From Canna indica (lineage: Eukaryota; Streptophyta; Magnoliopsida; Zingiberales; Cannaceae): DNA of 64,000 nucleotides. Below, in pieces: positions 45,304 through 57,083 of the stretch. Below the pieces are notes generated by a model. It saw only the letters and a list, made by a program, of their open reading frames with translations. It was not told the origin of the DNA and did no database searches. The translations under genes and the position numbers were made by a program. Position 1 is the stretch's first letter. Every line of letters starts with the position of its first letter. Location of the stretch: the NCBI GenBank assembly GCA_034359265.1, contig CP136897.1, positions 34,397,501 through 34,461,500 of the forward strand, written 5' to 3'.

Positions 45304-45669
45304 TTTTTTTACTACCTATTTGATTGCACGACGAGATCATTTTTTTTACCAATCTTTCTAACCAAACGTTAAGGACGGACGACGTCGTCGACATAAAATT
45401 TGGCTGTCGATCGCCCGCGCGGGGCCCGCCGCAACCTCTACGGCCGGCTCGATCGACCAACCGACCCAAAAAATTAAAATTTGTAAATAAATAAGAAAAA
45501 TAACATTTCAATTATTATTTTTCGTTTAAAACGGGCGTAACTCCGTGCATTATTGTCCGATTTCAGATTTTCACGTGGCGCTAAAAGGCGCGCGAAGAGA
45601 CGAAGAAAATGACCCAGAGCTATCCCTCGGACGCTCACCCTTATTAGCCGACGATCAGAATTGCATCAC
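45304..45669 (+). other. Representative 5S intergenic spacer (GAC type)
   Basis: This entry stands for the ~366-bp spacers between all genes. In order it holds the T9 tract, a second T8 tract (45340-45347), the perfect palindrome GACGACGTCGTC (45378-45389) overlapping GTCGAC, a GC-rich core with CCCGCGCGGGG, and the GGCCGGCTCGATCG segment. An AT-rich stretch of about 70 bp follows (AATTAAAATTTG, then AAATAAATAAG), then the motif CACGTGGCGC. Last is a small potential hairpin CCGAG-loop-CTCGG (its left arm is CAGAG in this copy), and the promoter. No open frame in it has coding character. Function beyond promoter and terminator is unknown. Confidence 0.9.
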
Positions 45670-45788
45670 GGCAGCGATCATACCAGCATTAACGCACCGG
45701 ATCCCATCAGAACTCTGAAGTTAAGCGTGCTTGGGCGAGAGTAGTACTTGGATGGGTGACCCCTTGGGAAGTTCTCGTGTTGCACCTC
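45670..45788 (+). rRNA. 5S rRNA gene with altered helix I
   Basis: Full length, with G3C, T4A, C20T, C47T, A80T, C95T and C104T. The terminator is TC-T7. Confidence 0.93.
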
Positions 45789-46154
45789 TTTTTTTACTAC
45801 CTATTTGATTGCACGACGAGATCATTTTTTTTACCAATCTTTCTAACCAAACGTTAAGGACGGATGACGTCGTCGACATAAAATTTGGCTGTCGATCGCC
45901 CGCGCGGGGCCCGCCGCAACCTCTACGGCCGGCTCGATCGACCAACCGACCCGAAAAATTAAAATTTGTAAATAAATAAGAAATATAACATTTCAATTAT
46001 TATTTTTCGTTTAAAACGGGCGTAACTCCGTGCATTATTGTCCGATTTCAGCTTTTCACGTGGCGCTAAAAGGCGCGCGAAGAGACGAAGAAAATGACCC
46101 CGAGCTATCCCTCGGACGCTCACCCTTATTAGCCGACGATCAGAATTGCATCAA

Positions 46155-46273
46155 GGGTGCGATCATACAAGCACTAACGCACCGGATCCCATCAGAACTC
46201 CTAAGTTAAGCGTGCTTGGGCGAGAGTAGTACTAGGATGGGTGACCCCGTGGGAAGTCCTCGTGTTGCACCTT
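46155..46273 (+). rRNA. 5S rRNA gene, G48T/C95G subtype
   Basis: Full length, with C15A, G48T and C95G; -1 is A, unusual in this array. Confidence 0.95.
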
Positions 46274-46640
46274 TTTTTTTTACTACCTATTTGATTGCAC
46301 GACGAGATCATTTTTTTTACCAATCTTTCTAACCAAACGTTAAGGACGGACGACGTCGTCAACATAAAATTTGGCTGTCGATCGCCCGCGCAGGGCCCGC
46401 CGCAACCTCTACGGCCGGCTCGATCGACCAACCGATCCGAAAAATTAAAATTTGTAAATAAATAAGAAATATAACATTTCAATTATTATTTTTCGTTTAA
46501 AACGGGCGTAACTCCGTGCATTATTGTCCGATTTTAGCTTTTCACGTGGCGCTAAAAGGCGCGCGAAGAGACGAAGAAAATGACCCCGAGCTATCCCTCG
46601 GACGCTCACCCTTATTGGCCGACGATCAGTATTGCATCAC

Positions 46641-46759
46641 GGGTGCGATCATACCAGCACTAATGCACCGGATCCCATCAGAACTCCGAAGTTAAGCGTG
46701 CTTCGGCGAGAGTAGTACTTGGATGGTTGACCCCCTGGGAAGTCCTCGTGTTGCACCTT
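46641..46759 (+). rRNA. 5S rRNA gene
   Basis: Full length, with C24T, G64C, A80T and G87T; TTATTG upstream. Confidence 0.95.
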
Positions 46760-47125
46760 TTTTTTTACTACCTATTTGATTGCATGACGAGATCATTTTT
46801 TTTACCAATCTTTCTAACCAAACGTTAAGGACGGACGACGTCGTCGACATAAAATTTGGCTGTCGATCGCCCGCGCGGGGCCCGCCGCAACCTCTACGGC
46901 CGGCTCGATCGACCAACCGACCCGAAAAATTAAAATTTGTAAATAAATAAGAAATATAACATTTCAATTATTATTTTTCGTTTAAAACGGGCGTAACTCC
47001 GTGCATTATTGTCCGATTTCAGCTTTTCACGTGGCGCTAAAAGGCGCGCGAAGAGACGAAGAAAATGACCTCGAGCTATCCCTCGGACGCTCACCCTTAT
47101 TAGCCGACGATCAGAATTGCATCAT

Positions 47126-47244
47126 GGGTGCGATCATACCAGCACTAACGCACCGGATCCCATCAGAACTCCTAAGTTAAGCGTGCTTGGGCGAGAGTAG
47201 TACTAGGATGGGTGACCCCGTGGGAAGTCCTCGTGTTGCACCTT
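47126..47244 (+). rRNA. 5S rRNA gene, G48T/C95G subtype
   Basis: Full length with G48T and C95G; T at -1; T10. Confidence 0.96.
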
Positions 47245-47611
47245 TTTTTTTTACTACCAATTTGATTGCACGACGAGATCATTTTTTTTACCAATCTTTC
47301 TAACCAAACGTTAAGGACGGACGACGTCGTCGACATAAAATTTGGCTGTCGATCGCCCGCGCAGGGCCCGCCGCAACCTCTACGGCCGGCTCGATCGACC
47401 AACCGATCCGAAAAATTAAAATTTGTAAATAAATAAGAAATATAACATTTCAATTATTATTTTTCGTTTAAAACGGGCGTAACTCCGTGCATTATTGTCC
47501 GATTTCAGCTTTTCACGTGGCGCTAAAAGGCGCGCGAAGAGACGAAGAAAATGACCCCGAGCTATCCCTCAGACGCTCACCCTTATTGGCCGACGATCAG
47601 AATTGCATCAC

Positions 47612-47730
47612 GGGTGCGATCATACCAGCACTAATGCACCGGATCCCATCAGAACTCCGAAGTTAAGCTTGCTTGGGCGAGAGTAGTACTAGGATGGGTG
47701 ACCCCCTCGGAAGTCCTCGTGTTGCACCTT
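47612..47730 (+). rRNA. 5S rRNA gene
   Basis: Full length, with C24T, G58T and G97C; TTATTG upstream, -1 C. Confidence 0.95.
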
Positions 47731-48096
47731 TTTTTTTACTACCTATTTGATTGCTTGACGAGATCATTTTTTTTACCAATCTTTCTAACCAAACGTTAAG
47801 GACGGACGACGTCGTCGACATAAAATTTGGCTGTCGATCGCCCGCGTGGGGCCCGCCGCAACCTCTACGGCCGGCTCGATCGACCAACCGACCCGAAAAA
47901 TTAAAATTTGTAAATAAATAAGAAATATAACATTTCAATTATTATTTTTCGTTTAAAACGGGCGTAACTCCGTGCATTATTGTCCGATTTCAGCTTTTCA
48001 CGTGGCGCTAAAAGGCGCGCGAAGAGACGAAGAAAATGACCCCGAGCTATCCCTCGGACGCTCACCCTTATTAGCCGACGATCAGAATTGCATCAT

Positions 48097-48215
48097 TGGT
48101 GCGATCATACCAGCACTAACGCACCAGATCCCATCAGAACTCCTAAGTTAAGCGTGCTTGGGCGAGAGTAGTACTAGGATGGGTGACCCCGTGGGAAGTC
48201 CTCGTGTTGCACTTT
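48097..48215 (+). rRNA. 5S rRNA gene, G48T/C95G subtype
   Basis: Full length, with G1T, G30A, G48T, C95G and C117T, the end merging into a T11 tract. Confidence 0.95.
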
Positions 48216-48582
48216 TTTTTTTTACTACCTATTTGATTGCACGACGAGATTATTTTTTTTACCAATCTTTCTAACCAAACGTTAAGGACGGACGACGTCG
48301 TCGACATAAAATTTGGCTGTCTATCGCCCGCGCAGGGCCCGCCGCAACCTCTACGGCCGGCTCGATCGACCAACCGATCCGAAAAATTAAAATTTGTAAA
48401 TAAATAAGAAATATAACATTTCAATTATTATTTTTCGTTTAAAACGGGCGTAACTCCGTGCATTATTGTCTGATTTCAGATTTTCACGTGGCGCTAAAAG
48501 GCGCGCGAAGAGACGAAGAAAATGACCCCGAGCTATCCCTCGGACGCTCACCCTTATTGGCCGACGATCAGAATTGCATGAC

Positions 48583-48701
48583 GGGTGCGATCATACCAGC
48601 ACTAATGCACCGGATCCCATCAGAACTCCGAAGTTAAGCGTGCTTGGGCGAGGGTAGTACTAGGATCGGTGACCCCTTGGGAAGTCCTCGTGTTGCACCT
48701 T
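48583..48701 (+). rRNA. 5S rRNA gene
   Basis: Full length, with C24T, A71G, G85C and C95T, the same as 5148. Confidence 0.95.
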
Positions 48702-49067
48702 TTTTTTTACTACCTATTTGATTGCATGACGAGATCATTTTTTTTACCAATCTTTCTAACCAAACGTTAAGGACGGACGACGTCGTCGACATAAAATTTG
48801 GCTGTCGATCGCCCGCGCGGGGCCCGCCGCAACCTCTACGGCCGGCTCGATCGACCAACCGATCCGAAAAATTAAAATTTGTAAATAAATAAGAAATATA
48901 ACATTTCAATTATTATTTTTCGTTTAAAACGGGCGTAACTCCGTGCATTATTGTCTGATTTCAGCTTTTCACGTGGCGCTAAAAGGCGCGCGAAGAGACG
49001 AAGAAAATGACCCCGAGCTATCCCTCGGACGCTCACCCTTATTAGCCGACGATCAGAAGTGCATGAC

Positions 49068-49186
49068 GGGTGCGATCATACCAGCACTAACGCACCGGAT
49101 CCCATCAGAACTCCGAAGTTAAGCGTGCTTGGGCGAGAGTAGTACTAGGATGGGTGACCCCTTTGGAAGTCCTCGTGTTGCACCTT
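49068..49186 (+). rRNA. 5S rRNA gene
   Basis: Full length, with C95T and G97T; canonical TTATTAG and -1 C. T8. Confidence 0.96.
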
Positions 49187-49551
49187 TTTTTTACTACCTA
49201 TTTGATTGCACGACGAGATCATTTTTTTTACCAATCTTTCTAACCAAACGTTAAGGACGGACGACGTCGTCGACATAAAATTTGGCTGTGGATCGCCCGC
49301 GCGGGGCCCGCCGCAACCTCTACGGCCGGCTCGATCGACCAACCGACCCGAAAAATTAAAATTTGTAAATAAATAATAAATATAACATTTCAATTATTAT
49401 TTTTCGTTTAAAACGGGCGTAACTCCGTGCATTATTGTCCGATTTCAGCTTTTCACGTGGCGCTAAAAGGCGCGCGAAGAGACGAAGAAAATGACCCCGA
49501 GCTATCCCTCGGACGCTCACCCTTATTAGCCGACGATCAGAATTGCATCAT

Positions 49552-49670
49552 GGGTGCGATCATACCAGCACTAACGCACCAGATCCCATCAGAACTCCTA
49601 AGTTAAGCGTGCTTGGGCGAGAGTAGTACTAGGATGGGTGACCCCGTGGGAAGTCCTCGTGTTGCACCTT
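49552..49670 (+). rRNA. 5S rRNA gene, G48T/C95G subtype
   Basis: Full length, with G30A, G48T and C95G; T at -1. Confidence 0.96.
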
Positions 49671-50037
49671 TTTTTTTTACTACCTATTTGATTGCACGAC
49701 GAGATCATTTTTTTTACCAATCTTTCTAACCAAACGTTAAGGACGGACGACGTCGTCGACATAAAATTTGGCTGTCGATCGCCCGCGCAGGGCCCGCCGC
49801 AACCTCTACGGCCGGCTCGATCGACCAACCGATCCGAAAAATTAAAATTTGTAAATAAATAAGAAATATAACATTTCAATTATTATTTTTCGTTTAAAAC
49901 GGGCGTAACTCCGTGCATTATTGTCTGATTTCAGCTTTTCACGTGGCGCTAAAAGGCGCGCGAAGAGACGAAGAAAATGACCCCGAGCTATCCCTCGGAC
50001 GCTCACCCTTATTGGCCGACGATCAGAATTGCATCAT

Positions 50038-50156
50038 GGGTGCGATCATACCAGCACTAATGCACCGGATCCCATCAGAACTCCGAAGTTAAGCGTGCTT
50101 GGGCGAGAGTAGTACTAGGATGGGTGACCCCCTGGGTAGTCCTCGTGTTGCACCTT
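50038..50156 (+). rRNA. 5S rRNA gene
   Basis: Full length, with C24T and A100T; T at -1 with TTATTG, a mix of two subtypes. Confidence 0.95.
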
Positions 50157-50522
50157 TTTTTTTACTACCTATTTGATTGCATGACGAGATCATTTTTTTT
50201 ACCAATCTTTCTAACCAAACGTTAAGGACGGACGACGTCGTCGACATAAAATTTGGCTGTCGATCGCCTGCGCGGGGCCCGCCGCAACCTCTACGGCCGG
50301 CTCGATCGACCAACCGACCCGAAAAATTAAAATTTGTAAATAAATAAGAAATATAACATTTCAATTATTATTTTTCGTTTAAAACGGGCGTAACTCCGTG
50401 CATTATTGTCCGATTTCAGCTTTTCACGTGGCGCTAAAAGGCGCGCGAAGAGACGAAGAAAATGACCCCGAGCTATCCCTCGGACGCTCACCCTTATTAG
50501 CCGACGATCAGAATTGCATCAT

Positions 50523-50641
50523 GGGTGCGATCATACCAGCACTAACGCACCGGATCCCATCAGAACTCCTAAGTTAAGCGTGCTTGGGCGAGAGTAGTAC
50601 TAGGATGGGTGACCCCGTGGGAAGTCCTCGTGTTGCACCTT
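50523..50641 (+). rRNA. 5S rRNA gene, G48T/C95G subtype
   Basis: Full length with G48T and C95G; first of three near-identical units here. The spacer has CGCCTGCGCGG. Confidence 0.96.
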
Positions 50642-51007
50642 TTTTTTTACTACCTATTTGATTGCATGACGAGATCATTTTTTTTACCAATCTTTCTAAC
50701 CAAACGTTAAGGACGGACGACGTCGTCGACATAAAATTTGGCTGTCGATCGCCTGCGCGGGGCCCGCCGCAACCTCTACGGCCGGCTCGATCGACCAACC
50801 GACCCGAAAAATTAAAATTTGTAAATAAATAAGAAATATAACATTTCAATTTTTATTTTTCGTTTAAAACGGGCGTAACTCCGTGCATTATTGTCCGATT
50901 TCAGCTTTTCACGTGGCGCTAAAAGGCGCGCGAAGAGACGAAGAAAATGACCCCGAGCTATCCCTCGGACGCTCACCCTTATTAGCCGACGATCAGAATT
51001 GCATCAT

Positions 51008-51126
51008 GGGTGCGATCATACCAGCACTAACGCACCGGATCCCATCAGAACTCCTAAGTTAAGCGTGCTTGGGCGAGAGTAGTACTAGGATGGGTGACCC
51101 CGTGGGAAGTCCTCGTGTTGCACCTT
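51008..51126 (+). rRNA. 5S rRNA gene, G48T/C95G subtype
   Basis: Same as 50523, exactly 485 bp downstream. Confidence 0.96.
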
Positions 51127-51492
51127 TTTTTTTACTACCTATTTGATTGCATGACGAGATCATTTTTTTTACCAATCTTTCTAACCAAACGTTAAGGACG
51201 GACGACGTCGTCGACATAAAATTTGGCTGTCGATCGCCTGCGCGGGGCCCGCCGCAACCTCTACGGCCGGCTCGATCGACCAACCGACCCGAAAAATTAA
51301 AATTTGTAAATAAATAAGAAATATAACTTTTCAATTATTATTTTTCGTTTAAAACGGGCGTAACTCCGTGCATTATTGTCCGATTTCAGCATTTCACGTG
51401 GCGCTAAAAGGCGCGCGAAGAGACGAAGAAAATGACCCCGAGCTATCCCTCGGACGCTCACCCTTATTAGCCGACGATCAGAATTGCATCAT

Positions 51493-51611
51493 GGGTGCGA
51501 TCATACCAGCACTAACGCACCGGATCCCATCAGAACTCCTAAGTTAAGCGTGCTTAGGCGAGAGTAGTACTAGGATGGGTGACCCCGTGGGAAGTCCTCG
51601 TGTTGCACCTT
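51493..51611 (+). rRNA. 5S rRNA gene, G48T/C95G subtype
   Basis: Full length, with G48T, G64A and C95G; 485 bp after 51008. Confidence 0.96.
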
Positions 51612-51978
51612 TTTTTTTTACTACCTATTTGATTGCACGACTAGATCATTTTTTTTACCAATCTTTCTAACCAAACGTTAAGGACGGACGACGTCGTCGA
51701 CATAAAATTTGGCTGTCGATCGCTCGCGCAGGGCCCGCCGCAACCTCTACGGCCGGCTCGATCGACCAACCGATCCGAAAAATTAAAATTTGTAAATAAA
51801 TAAGAAATATAACATTTCAATTATTATTTTTCGTTTAAAACGGGCGTAACTCCGTGCATTATTGTCCGATTTCAGCTTTTCACGTGGCGCTAAAAGGCGC
51901 GCGAAGAGACGAAGAAAATGACCCCGAGCTATCCCTCGGACGCTCACCCTTATTGGCCGACGATCAGAATTGCATGAT

Positions 51979-52097
51979 GGGTGCGATCATACCATCACTA
52001 ATGCACCAGATCCCATCAGAACTCCGAAGTTAAGCGCGCTTGGGCGAGGGTAGTACTAGGATGGGTGACCCCCTGGGAAGTCCTCGTGTTGCACCTT
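51979..52097 (+). rRNA. 5S rRNA gene
   Basis: Full length, with G17T, C24T, G30A, T59C and A71G; T at -1. Confidence 0.94.
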
Positions 52098-52463
52098 TTT
52101 TTTTACTACCTATTTGATTGCATGACGAGATCATTTTTTTTACCAATCTTTCTAACCAAACGTTAAGGACGGACGACGTCATCGACATAAAATTTGGCTG
52201 TCGATCGCCCGCGCGGGGCCCGCCGCAACCTCTACGGCCGGCTCGATCGACCAACCGATCCGAAAAATTAAAATTTATAAATAAATAAGAAATATAACAT
52301 TTCAATTATTATTTTTCGTTTTAAACGGGCGTAAATCCGTGCATTATTGTCCGATTTCACCTTTTCACGTGGCGCTAAAAGGTGCGCGAAGAGACGAAGA
52401 AAATGACCCCGAACTATCCCTCGGACGCTCACCCTTATTAGCCGACGATCAGAAGTGCATGAC

Positions 52464-52582
52464 GGGTGCGATCATACCAGCACTAACGCACCGGATCCTA
52501 TCAAAACTCCGAAGTTAAGCGTGCTTGGGCGAGAGTAGTACTAGGATGGGTGACCCCTTGGGAAGTCCTCGTGTTGCACCTT
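52464..52582 (+). rRNA. 5S rRNA gene
   Basis: Full length, with C36T, G41A and C95T. First gene of the second 2251-bp block pair; partner 54715. Confidence 0.95.
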
Positions 52583-52782
52583 TTTTTTTACTACCTATTT
52601 GATTGCACGACGAGATCATTTTTTTTACCTATCTTTCTAACCAAACGTTAAGGACGGACGACGTCGTCGACATAAAATTTGGCTGTCGATCGCCCGCGCG
52701 GGGCCCGCCGCAACCTCTACGGCCGGCTCGATCGACCAACCGACCCGAAAAATTAAAATTTGTAAATAAATAAGAGAAATAA

Positions 52783-52892
52783 CATACCAGCACTAACGCA
52801 CCGGATCTGATCAGAACTCTGAATTTAAGCGTGCTTGGGCGAGAGTAGTACTAGGATGGGTGACCCCCTGGGAAGTCCTCGTGTTGCACCTT
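52783..52892 (+). pseudogene. 5S rRNA gene, 5'-truncated (class A)
   Basis: Retains nt 10-117 after AGAGAAATAACATA. Changes C35T, C36G, C47T and G51T, so box A is hit. T10. Partner 55034; relative at 57769. Confidence 0.93.
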
Positions 52893-53257
52893 TTTTTTTT
52901 ACTACCAATTTGATTGCACGACGAGATCATTTTTTTACCAATCTTTCTAACCAAACGTTAAGGACGGACGAAGTCGTCGACATAAAATTTGACTGTCGAT
53001 CGCCCGTGCGGGGCCCACCGCAAACTCTACGGCCGGCTCGATCGACCAACCGACCCGAAAAATTAAATTTGTAAATAAATAAGAAATATAACATTTCAAT
53101 TATTATTTTTCGTTTAAAACGGGCGTAACTCCGTGCATTATTGTCCGATTTCAGCTTTTCACGTGGCGCTAAAAGGCGTGCGAAGAGACGAAGAAAATGA
53201 CCCCGAGCTATCCCTCGGACGCTCACCCTTATTGGCCGACGATCAGAATTGCATCAC

Positions 53258-53376
53258 GGGTGCCATCATACCAGCACTAATGCATCGGATCCCATCAGAA
53301 CTCCGAAGTTAAGCGTGCTTGGGCGAGAGTAGTACTAGGATGGGTGACCCCGTGGGAAGTCCTCGTGTTGCACCTT
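53258..53376 (+). rRNA. 5S rRNA gene, G7C
   Basis: Full length, with G7C, C24T, C28T and C95G. The unit upstream contains the shortened AT stretch AAATTAAATTTG. Confidence 0.94.
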
Positions 53377-53743
53377 TTTTTTTTACTACCTATTTGATTG
53401 CACGACGAGATCATTTTTTTTACCAATCTTTCTAACCAAATGTTAAGGACGGACGACGTCGTCGACATAAAATTTGGCTGTCGATCGCCCGCGCAGGGTC
53501 CGCCGCAACCTCTACGGCCGGCTCGATCGACCAACCGATCCGAAAAATTAAAATTTGTAAATAAATAAGAAATATTACATTTCAATTATTATTTTTTGTT
53601 TAAAACGGGCGTAACTCCGTGCATTATTGTCCGATTTCAGCTTTTCACGTGGCGCTAAAAGGCGCGCGAAGAGACGAAGAAAATGACCCCGAGCTATCCC
53701 TCGGACGCTCACCCTTATTGGCCGACGATCAGAATTGCATCAC

Positions 53744-53862
53744 GGGTGCCATCATACCAGCACTAATGCATCGGATCCCATCAGAACTCCGAAGTTAAGC
53801 GTGCTTGGGCGAGAGTAGTACTAGGATGGGTGACCCCCGGGGAAGTCCTCGTGTTGCACCTT
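53744..53862 (+). rRNA. 5S rRNA gene, G7C
   Basis: Full length, with G7C, C24T, C28T and T96G. Confidence 0.94.
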
Positions 53863-54228
53863 TTTTTTTACTACCTATTTGATTGCATGACGAGATCATT
53901 TTTTTTACCAATCTTTCTAACCAAACGTTAAGGACGGACGACGTCGTCGACATAAAATTTGGCTGTCAATCGCCCGCGCGGGGTCCGCCGCAACCTCTAC
54001 GGCCGGCTCGATCGACCAACCGACCCGAAAAATTAAAATTTGTAAATAAATAAGAAATATAACATTTCAATTATTATTTTTCGTTTAAAACGGGCGTAAC
54101 TCCGTGCATTATTGTCCGATTTCAGCTTTTCACGTGGCGCTAAAAGGCGCGCGAAGAGACGAAGAAAATGACCCCGAGCTATCCCTCGGACGCTCACCCT
54201 TATTGGCCGACGATCAGAATTGCATCAC

Positions 54229-54347
54229 GGGTGCGATCATACCAGCACTAATGCACCGGATCCCATCAGAACTCCGAAGTTAAGCGTGCTTAGGCGAGAG
54301 TAGTACTAGGATGGGTGACCCCGTGGGAAGTCCTCGTGTTGCACCTT
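54229..54347 (+). rRNA. 5S rRNA gene, C95G
   Basis: Full length, with C24T, G64A and C95G; -1 C, TTATTG. Confidence 0.95.
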
Positions 54348-54714
54348 TTTTTTTTACTACCTATTTGATTGCACGACTAGATCATTTTTTTTACCAATCT
54401 TTCTAACCAAACGTTAAGGACGGACGACGTCGTCGACATAAAATTTGGCTGTCGATCGCCCGCGCAGGGCCCGCCGCAACCTCTACGGCCGGCTCGATCG
54501 ACCAACCGATCCGAAAAATTAAACTTTGTAAATAAATAAGAAATATAACATTTCAATTATTATTTTTCGTTTAAAACGGGCGTAAATCCGTGCATTATTG
54601 TCCGATTTCACCTTTTCACGTGGCGCTAAAAGGTGCGCGAAGAGACGAAGAAAATGACCCCGAACTATCCCTCGGACGCTCACCCTTATTAGCCGACGAT
54701 CAGAAGTGCATGAC

Positions 54715-54833
54715 GGGTGCGATCATACCAGCACTAACGCACCGGATCCCATCAGAACTCCGAAGTTAAGCGTGCTTGGGCGAGAGTAGTACTAGGATGG
54801 GTGACCCCTTGGGAAGTCCTTGTGTTGCACCTT
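54715..54833 (+). rRNA. 5S rRNA gene
   Basis: Full length, with C95T and C107T; partner of 52464. Confidence 0.96.
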
Positions 54834-55033
54834 TTTTTTTACTACCTATTTGATTGCACGACGAGATCATTTTTTTTACCAATCTTTCTAACCAAACGTT
54901 AAGGACGGACGACGTCGTCGACATAAAATTTGGCTGTGGATCGCCCGCGCGGGGCCCGCCGCAACCTCTACGGCCGGCTCGATCGACCAACCGACCCGAA
55001 AAATTAAAATTTGTAAATAAATAAGAGAAATAA

Positions 55034-55143
55034 CATACCAGCACTAACGCACCGGATTTGATCAGAACTCTGAATTTAAGCGTGCTTGGGCGAGAGTAGT
55101 ACTAGGATGGGTGACCCCCTGGGAAGTCCTCGTGTTGCACCTT
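55034..55143 (+). pseudogene. 5S rRNA gene, 5'-truncated (class A)
   Basis: Copy of 52783 with C34T added to C35T, C36G, C47T and G51T. Confidence 0.93.
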
Positions 55144-55508
55144 TTTTTTTTACTACCAATTTGATTGCACGACGAGATCATTTTTTTACCAATCTTTCTA
55201 ACCAAACGTTAAGGACGGACGAAGTCGTCGACATAAAATTTGGCTGTCGATCGCCCGCGCGGGGCCCACCGCAAACTCTACGGCCGGCTCGATCGACCAA
55301 CCGACCCGAAAAATTAAATTTGTAAATAAATAAGAAATATAACATTTCAATTATTATTTTTCGTTTAAAACGGGCGTAACTCCGTGCATTATTGTCCGAT
55401 TTCAGCTTTTCACGTGGCGCTAAAAGGCGTGCGAAGAGACGAAGAAAATGACCCCGAGCTATCCCTCGGACGCTCACCCTTATTAGCCGACGATCAGAAT
55501 TGCATCAT

Positions 55509-55627
55509 GGGTGCGATCATACCAGCACTAACGCACCGGATCCCATCAGAACTCCTAAGTTAAGCGTGCTTGGGCGAGAGTAGTACTAGGATGGGTGACC
55601 CCGTGGGAAGTCCTCGTGTTGCACCTT
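55509..55627 (+). rRNA. 5S rRNA gene, G48T/C95G subtype
   Basis: Full length with G48T and C95G, T at -1. The positional partner 53258 has a different gene haplotype but a matching upstream spacer. Confidence 0.96.
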
Positions 55628-55994
55628 TTTTTTTTACTACCTATTTGATTGCACGACGAGATCATTTTTTTTACCAATCTTTCTAACCAAATGTTAAGGA
55701 CGGACGACGTCGTCGACATAAAATTTGGCTGTCGATCGCCCGCGCAGGGTCCGCCGCAACCTCTACGGCCGGCTCGATCGACCAACCGATCCGAAAAATT
55801 AAAATTTGTAAATAAATAAGAAATATTACATTTCAATTATTATTTTTCGTTTAAAACGGGCGTAACTCCGTGCATTATTGTCCGATTTCAGCTTTTCACG
55901 TGGCGCTAAAAGGCGCGCGAAGAGACGAAGAAAATGACCCCAAGCTATCCCTCGGACGCTCACCCTTATTGGCCGACGATCAGAATTGCATCAC

Positions 55995-56113
55995 GGGTGC
56001 GATCATACCAGCACTAATGCATCGGATCCCATCAGAACTCCGAAGTTAAGCGTGCTTGGGCGAGAGGAGTACTAGGATGGGTGACCCCCTGGGAAGTCCT
56101 CGTGTTGCACCTT
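55995..56113 (+). rRNA. 5S rRNA gene
   Basis: Full length, with C24T, C28T and T73G; TTATTG upstream. Confidence 0.95.
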
Positions 56114-56479
56114 TTTTTTTACTACCTATTTGATTGCATGACGAGATCATTTTTTTTACCAATCTTTCTAACCAAACGTTAAGGACGGACGACGTCGTCG
56201 ACATAAAATTTGGCTGTCGATCGCCCGCGCGGGGCCCGCCGCAACCTCTACGGCCGGCTCGATCGACCAACCGACCCGAAAAATTAAAATTTGTAAATAA
56301 ATAAGAAATATAACATTTCAATTATTATTTTTCGTTTAAAACGGGCGTAACTCCGTGCATTATTGTCCGATTTCAGCTTTTCACGTGGCGCTAAAAGGCG
56401 CGCGAAGAGACGAAGAAAATGACCCCGAGCTATCCCTCGGACGCTCACCCTTATTAGCCGACGATCAGAATTGCATCAT

Positions 56480-56598
56480 GGGTGCGATCATACCAGCACT
56501 AACGCACCGGATCCCATCAGAACTCCTAAGTTAAGCGTGCTTGGGCGAGAGTAGTACTAGGATGGGTGACCCCGTGGGAAGTCCTCGTGTTGCACCTT
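56480..56598 (+). rRNA. 5S rRNA gene, G48T/C95G subtype
   Basis: Full length with G48T and C95G, T at -1. Confidence 0.96.
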
Positions 56599-56964
56599 TT
56601 TTTTTTACTACCAATTTGATTGCACGACGAGATCATTTTTTTTACCAATCTTTCTAACCAAACGTTAAGGACGGACGAAGTCGTCGACATAAAATTTGGC
56701 TGTCGATCGCCCGCGCGGGGCCCACCGCAAACTCTACGGCCGGCTCGATCGACCAACCGACCCGAAAAATTAAATTTGTAAATAAATAAGAAATATAACA
56801 TTTCAATTATTATTTTTCGTTTAAAACGGGCGTAACTCCGTGCATTATTGTCCGATTTCAGCTTTTCACGTGGCACTAAAAGGCGCGCGAAGAGACGAAG
56901 AAAATGACCCCGAGCTATCCCTCGAACGCTCACCCTTATTAGCCGACGATCAGAATTGCATCAT

Positions 56965-57083
56965 GTGTGCGATCATACCAGCACTAACGCACCGGATCCC
57001 ATCAGAACTCCTAAGTTAAGCGTGCTTGGGCGAGAGTAGTACTAGGATGGGTGACCCCGTGGGAAGTCCTCGTGTTGCACCTT
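56965..57083 (+). rRNA. 5S rRNA gene, G48T/C95G subtype
   Basis: Full length, with G2T, G48T and C95G. Upstream spacer reads CACTAAAAGG. Confidence 0.95.

Larger units (their letters stand above)
52464..54714 (+). repeat. Second 2251-bp five-unit block, copy 1
   Basis: Four full genes and the class A truncated gene at 52783. Offset to the next copy is 2251 bp for all five genes. Confidence 0.88.
54715..56964 (+). repeat. Second 2251-bp five-unit block, copy 2
   Basis: Same register as copy 1. Gene haplotypes at 55509 and 56480 differ from their partners, while 55034 and its flanks are nearly identical. Confidence 0.85.

Noticed and set aside
50089..50364. Open frames of about 91 codons on the minus strand in most units (MKCY...LFTNFNFS type)
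   Set aside because: They recur only because the repeat recurs. They run antisense through the spacer and into the 3' half of the 5S gene, change frame and end with each indel, and have no codon-level conservation or recognisable domain.
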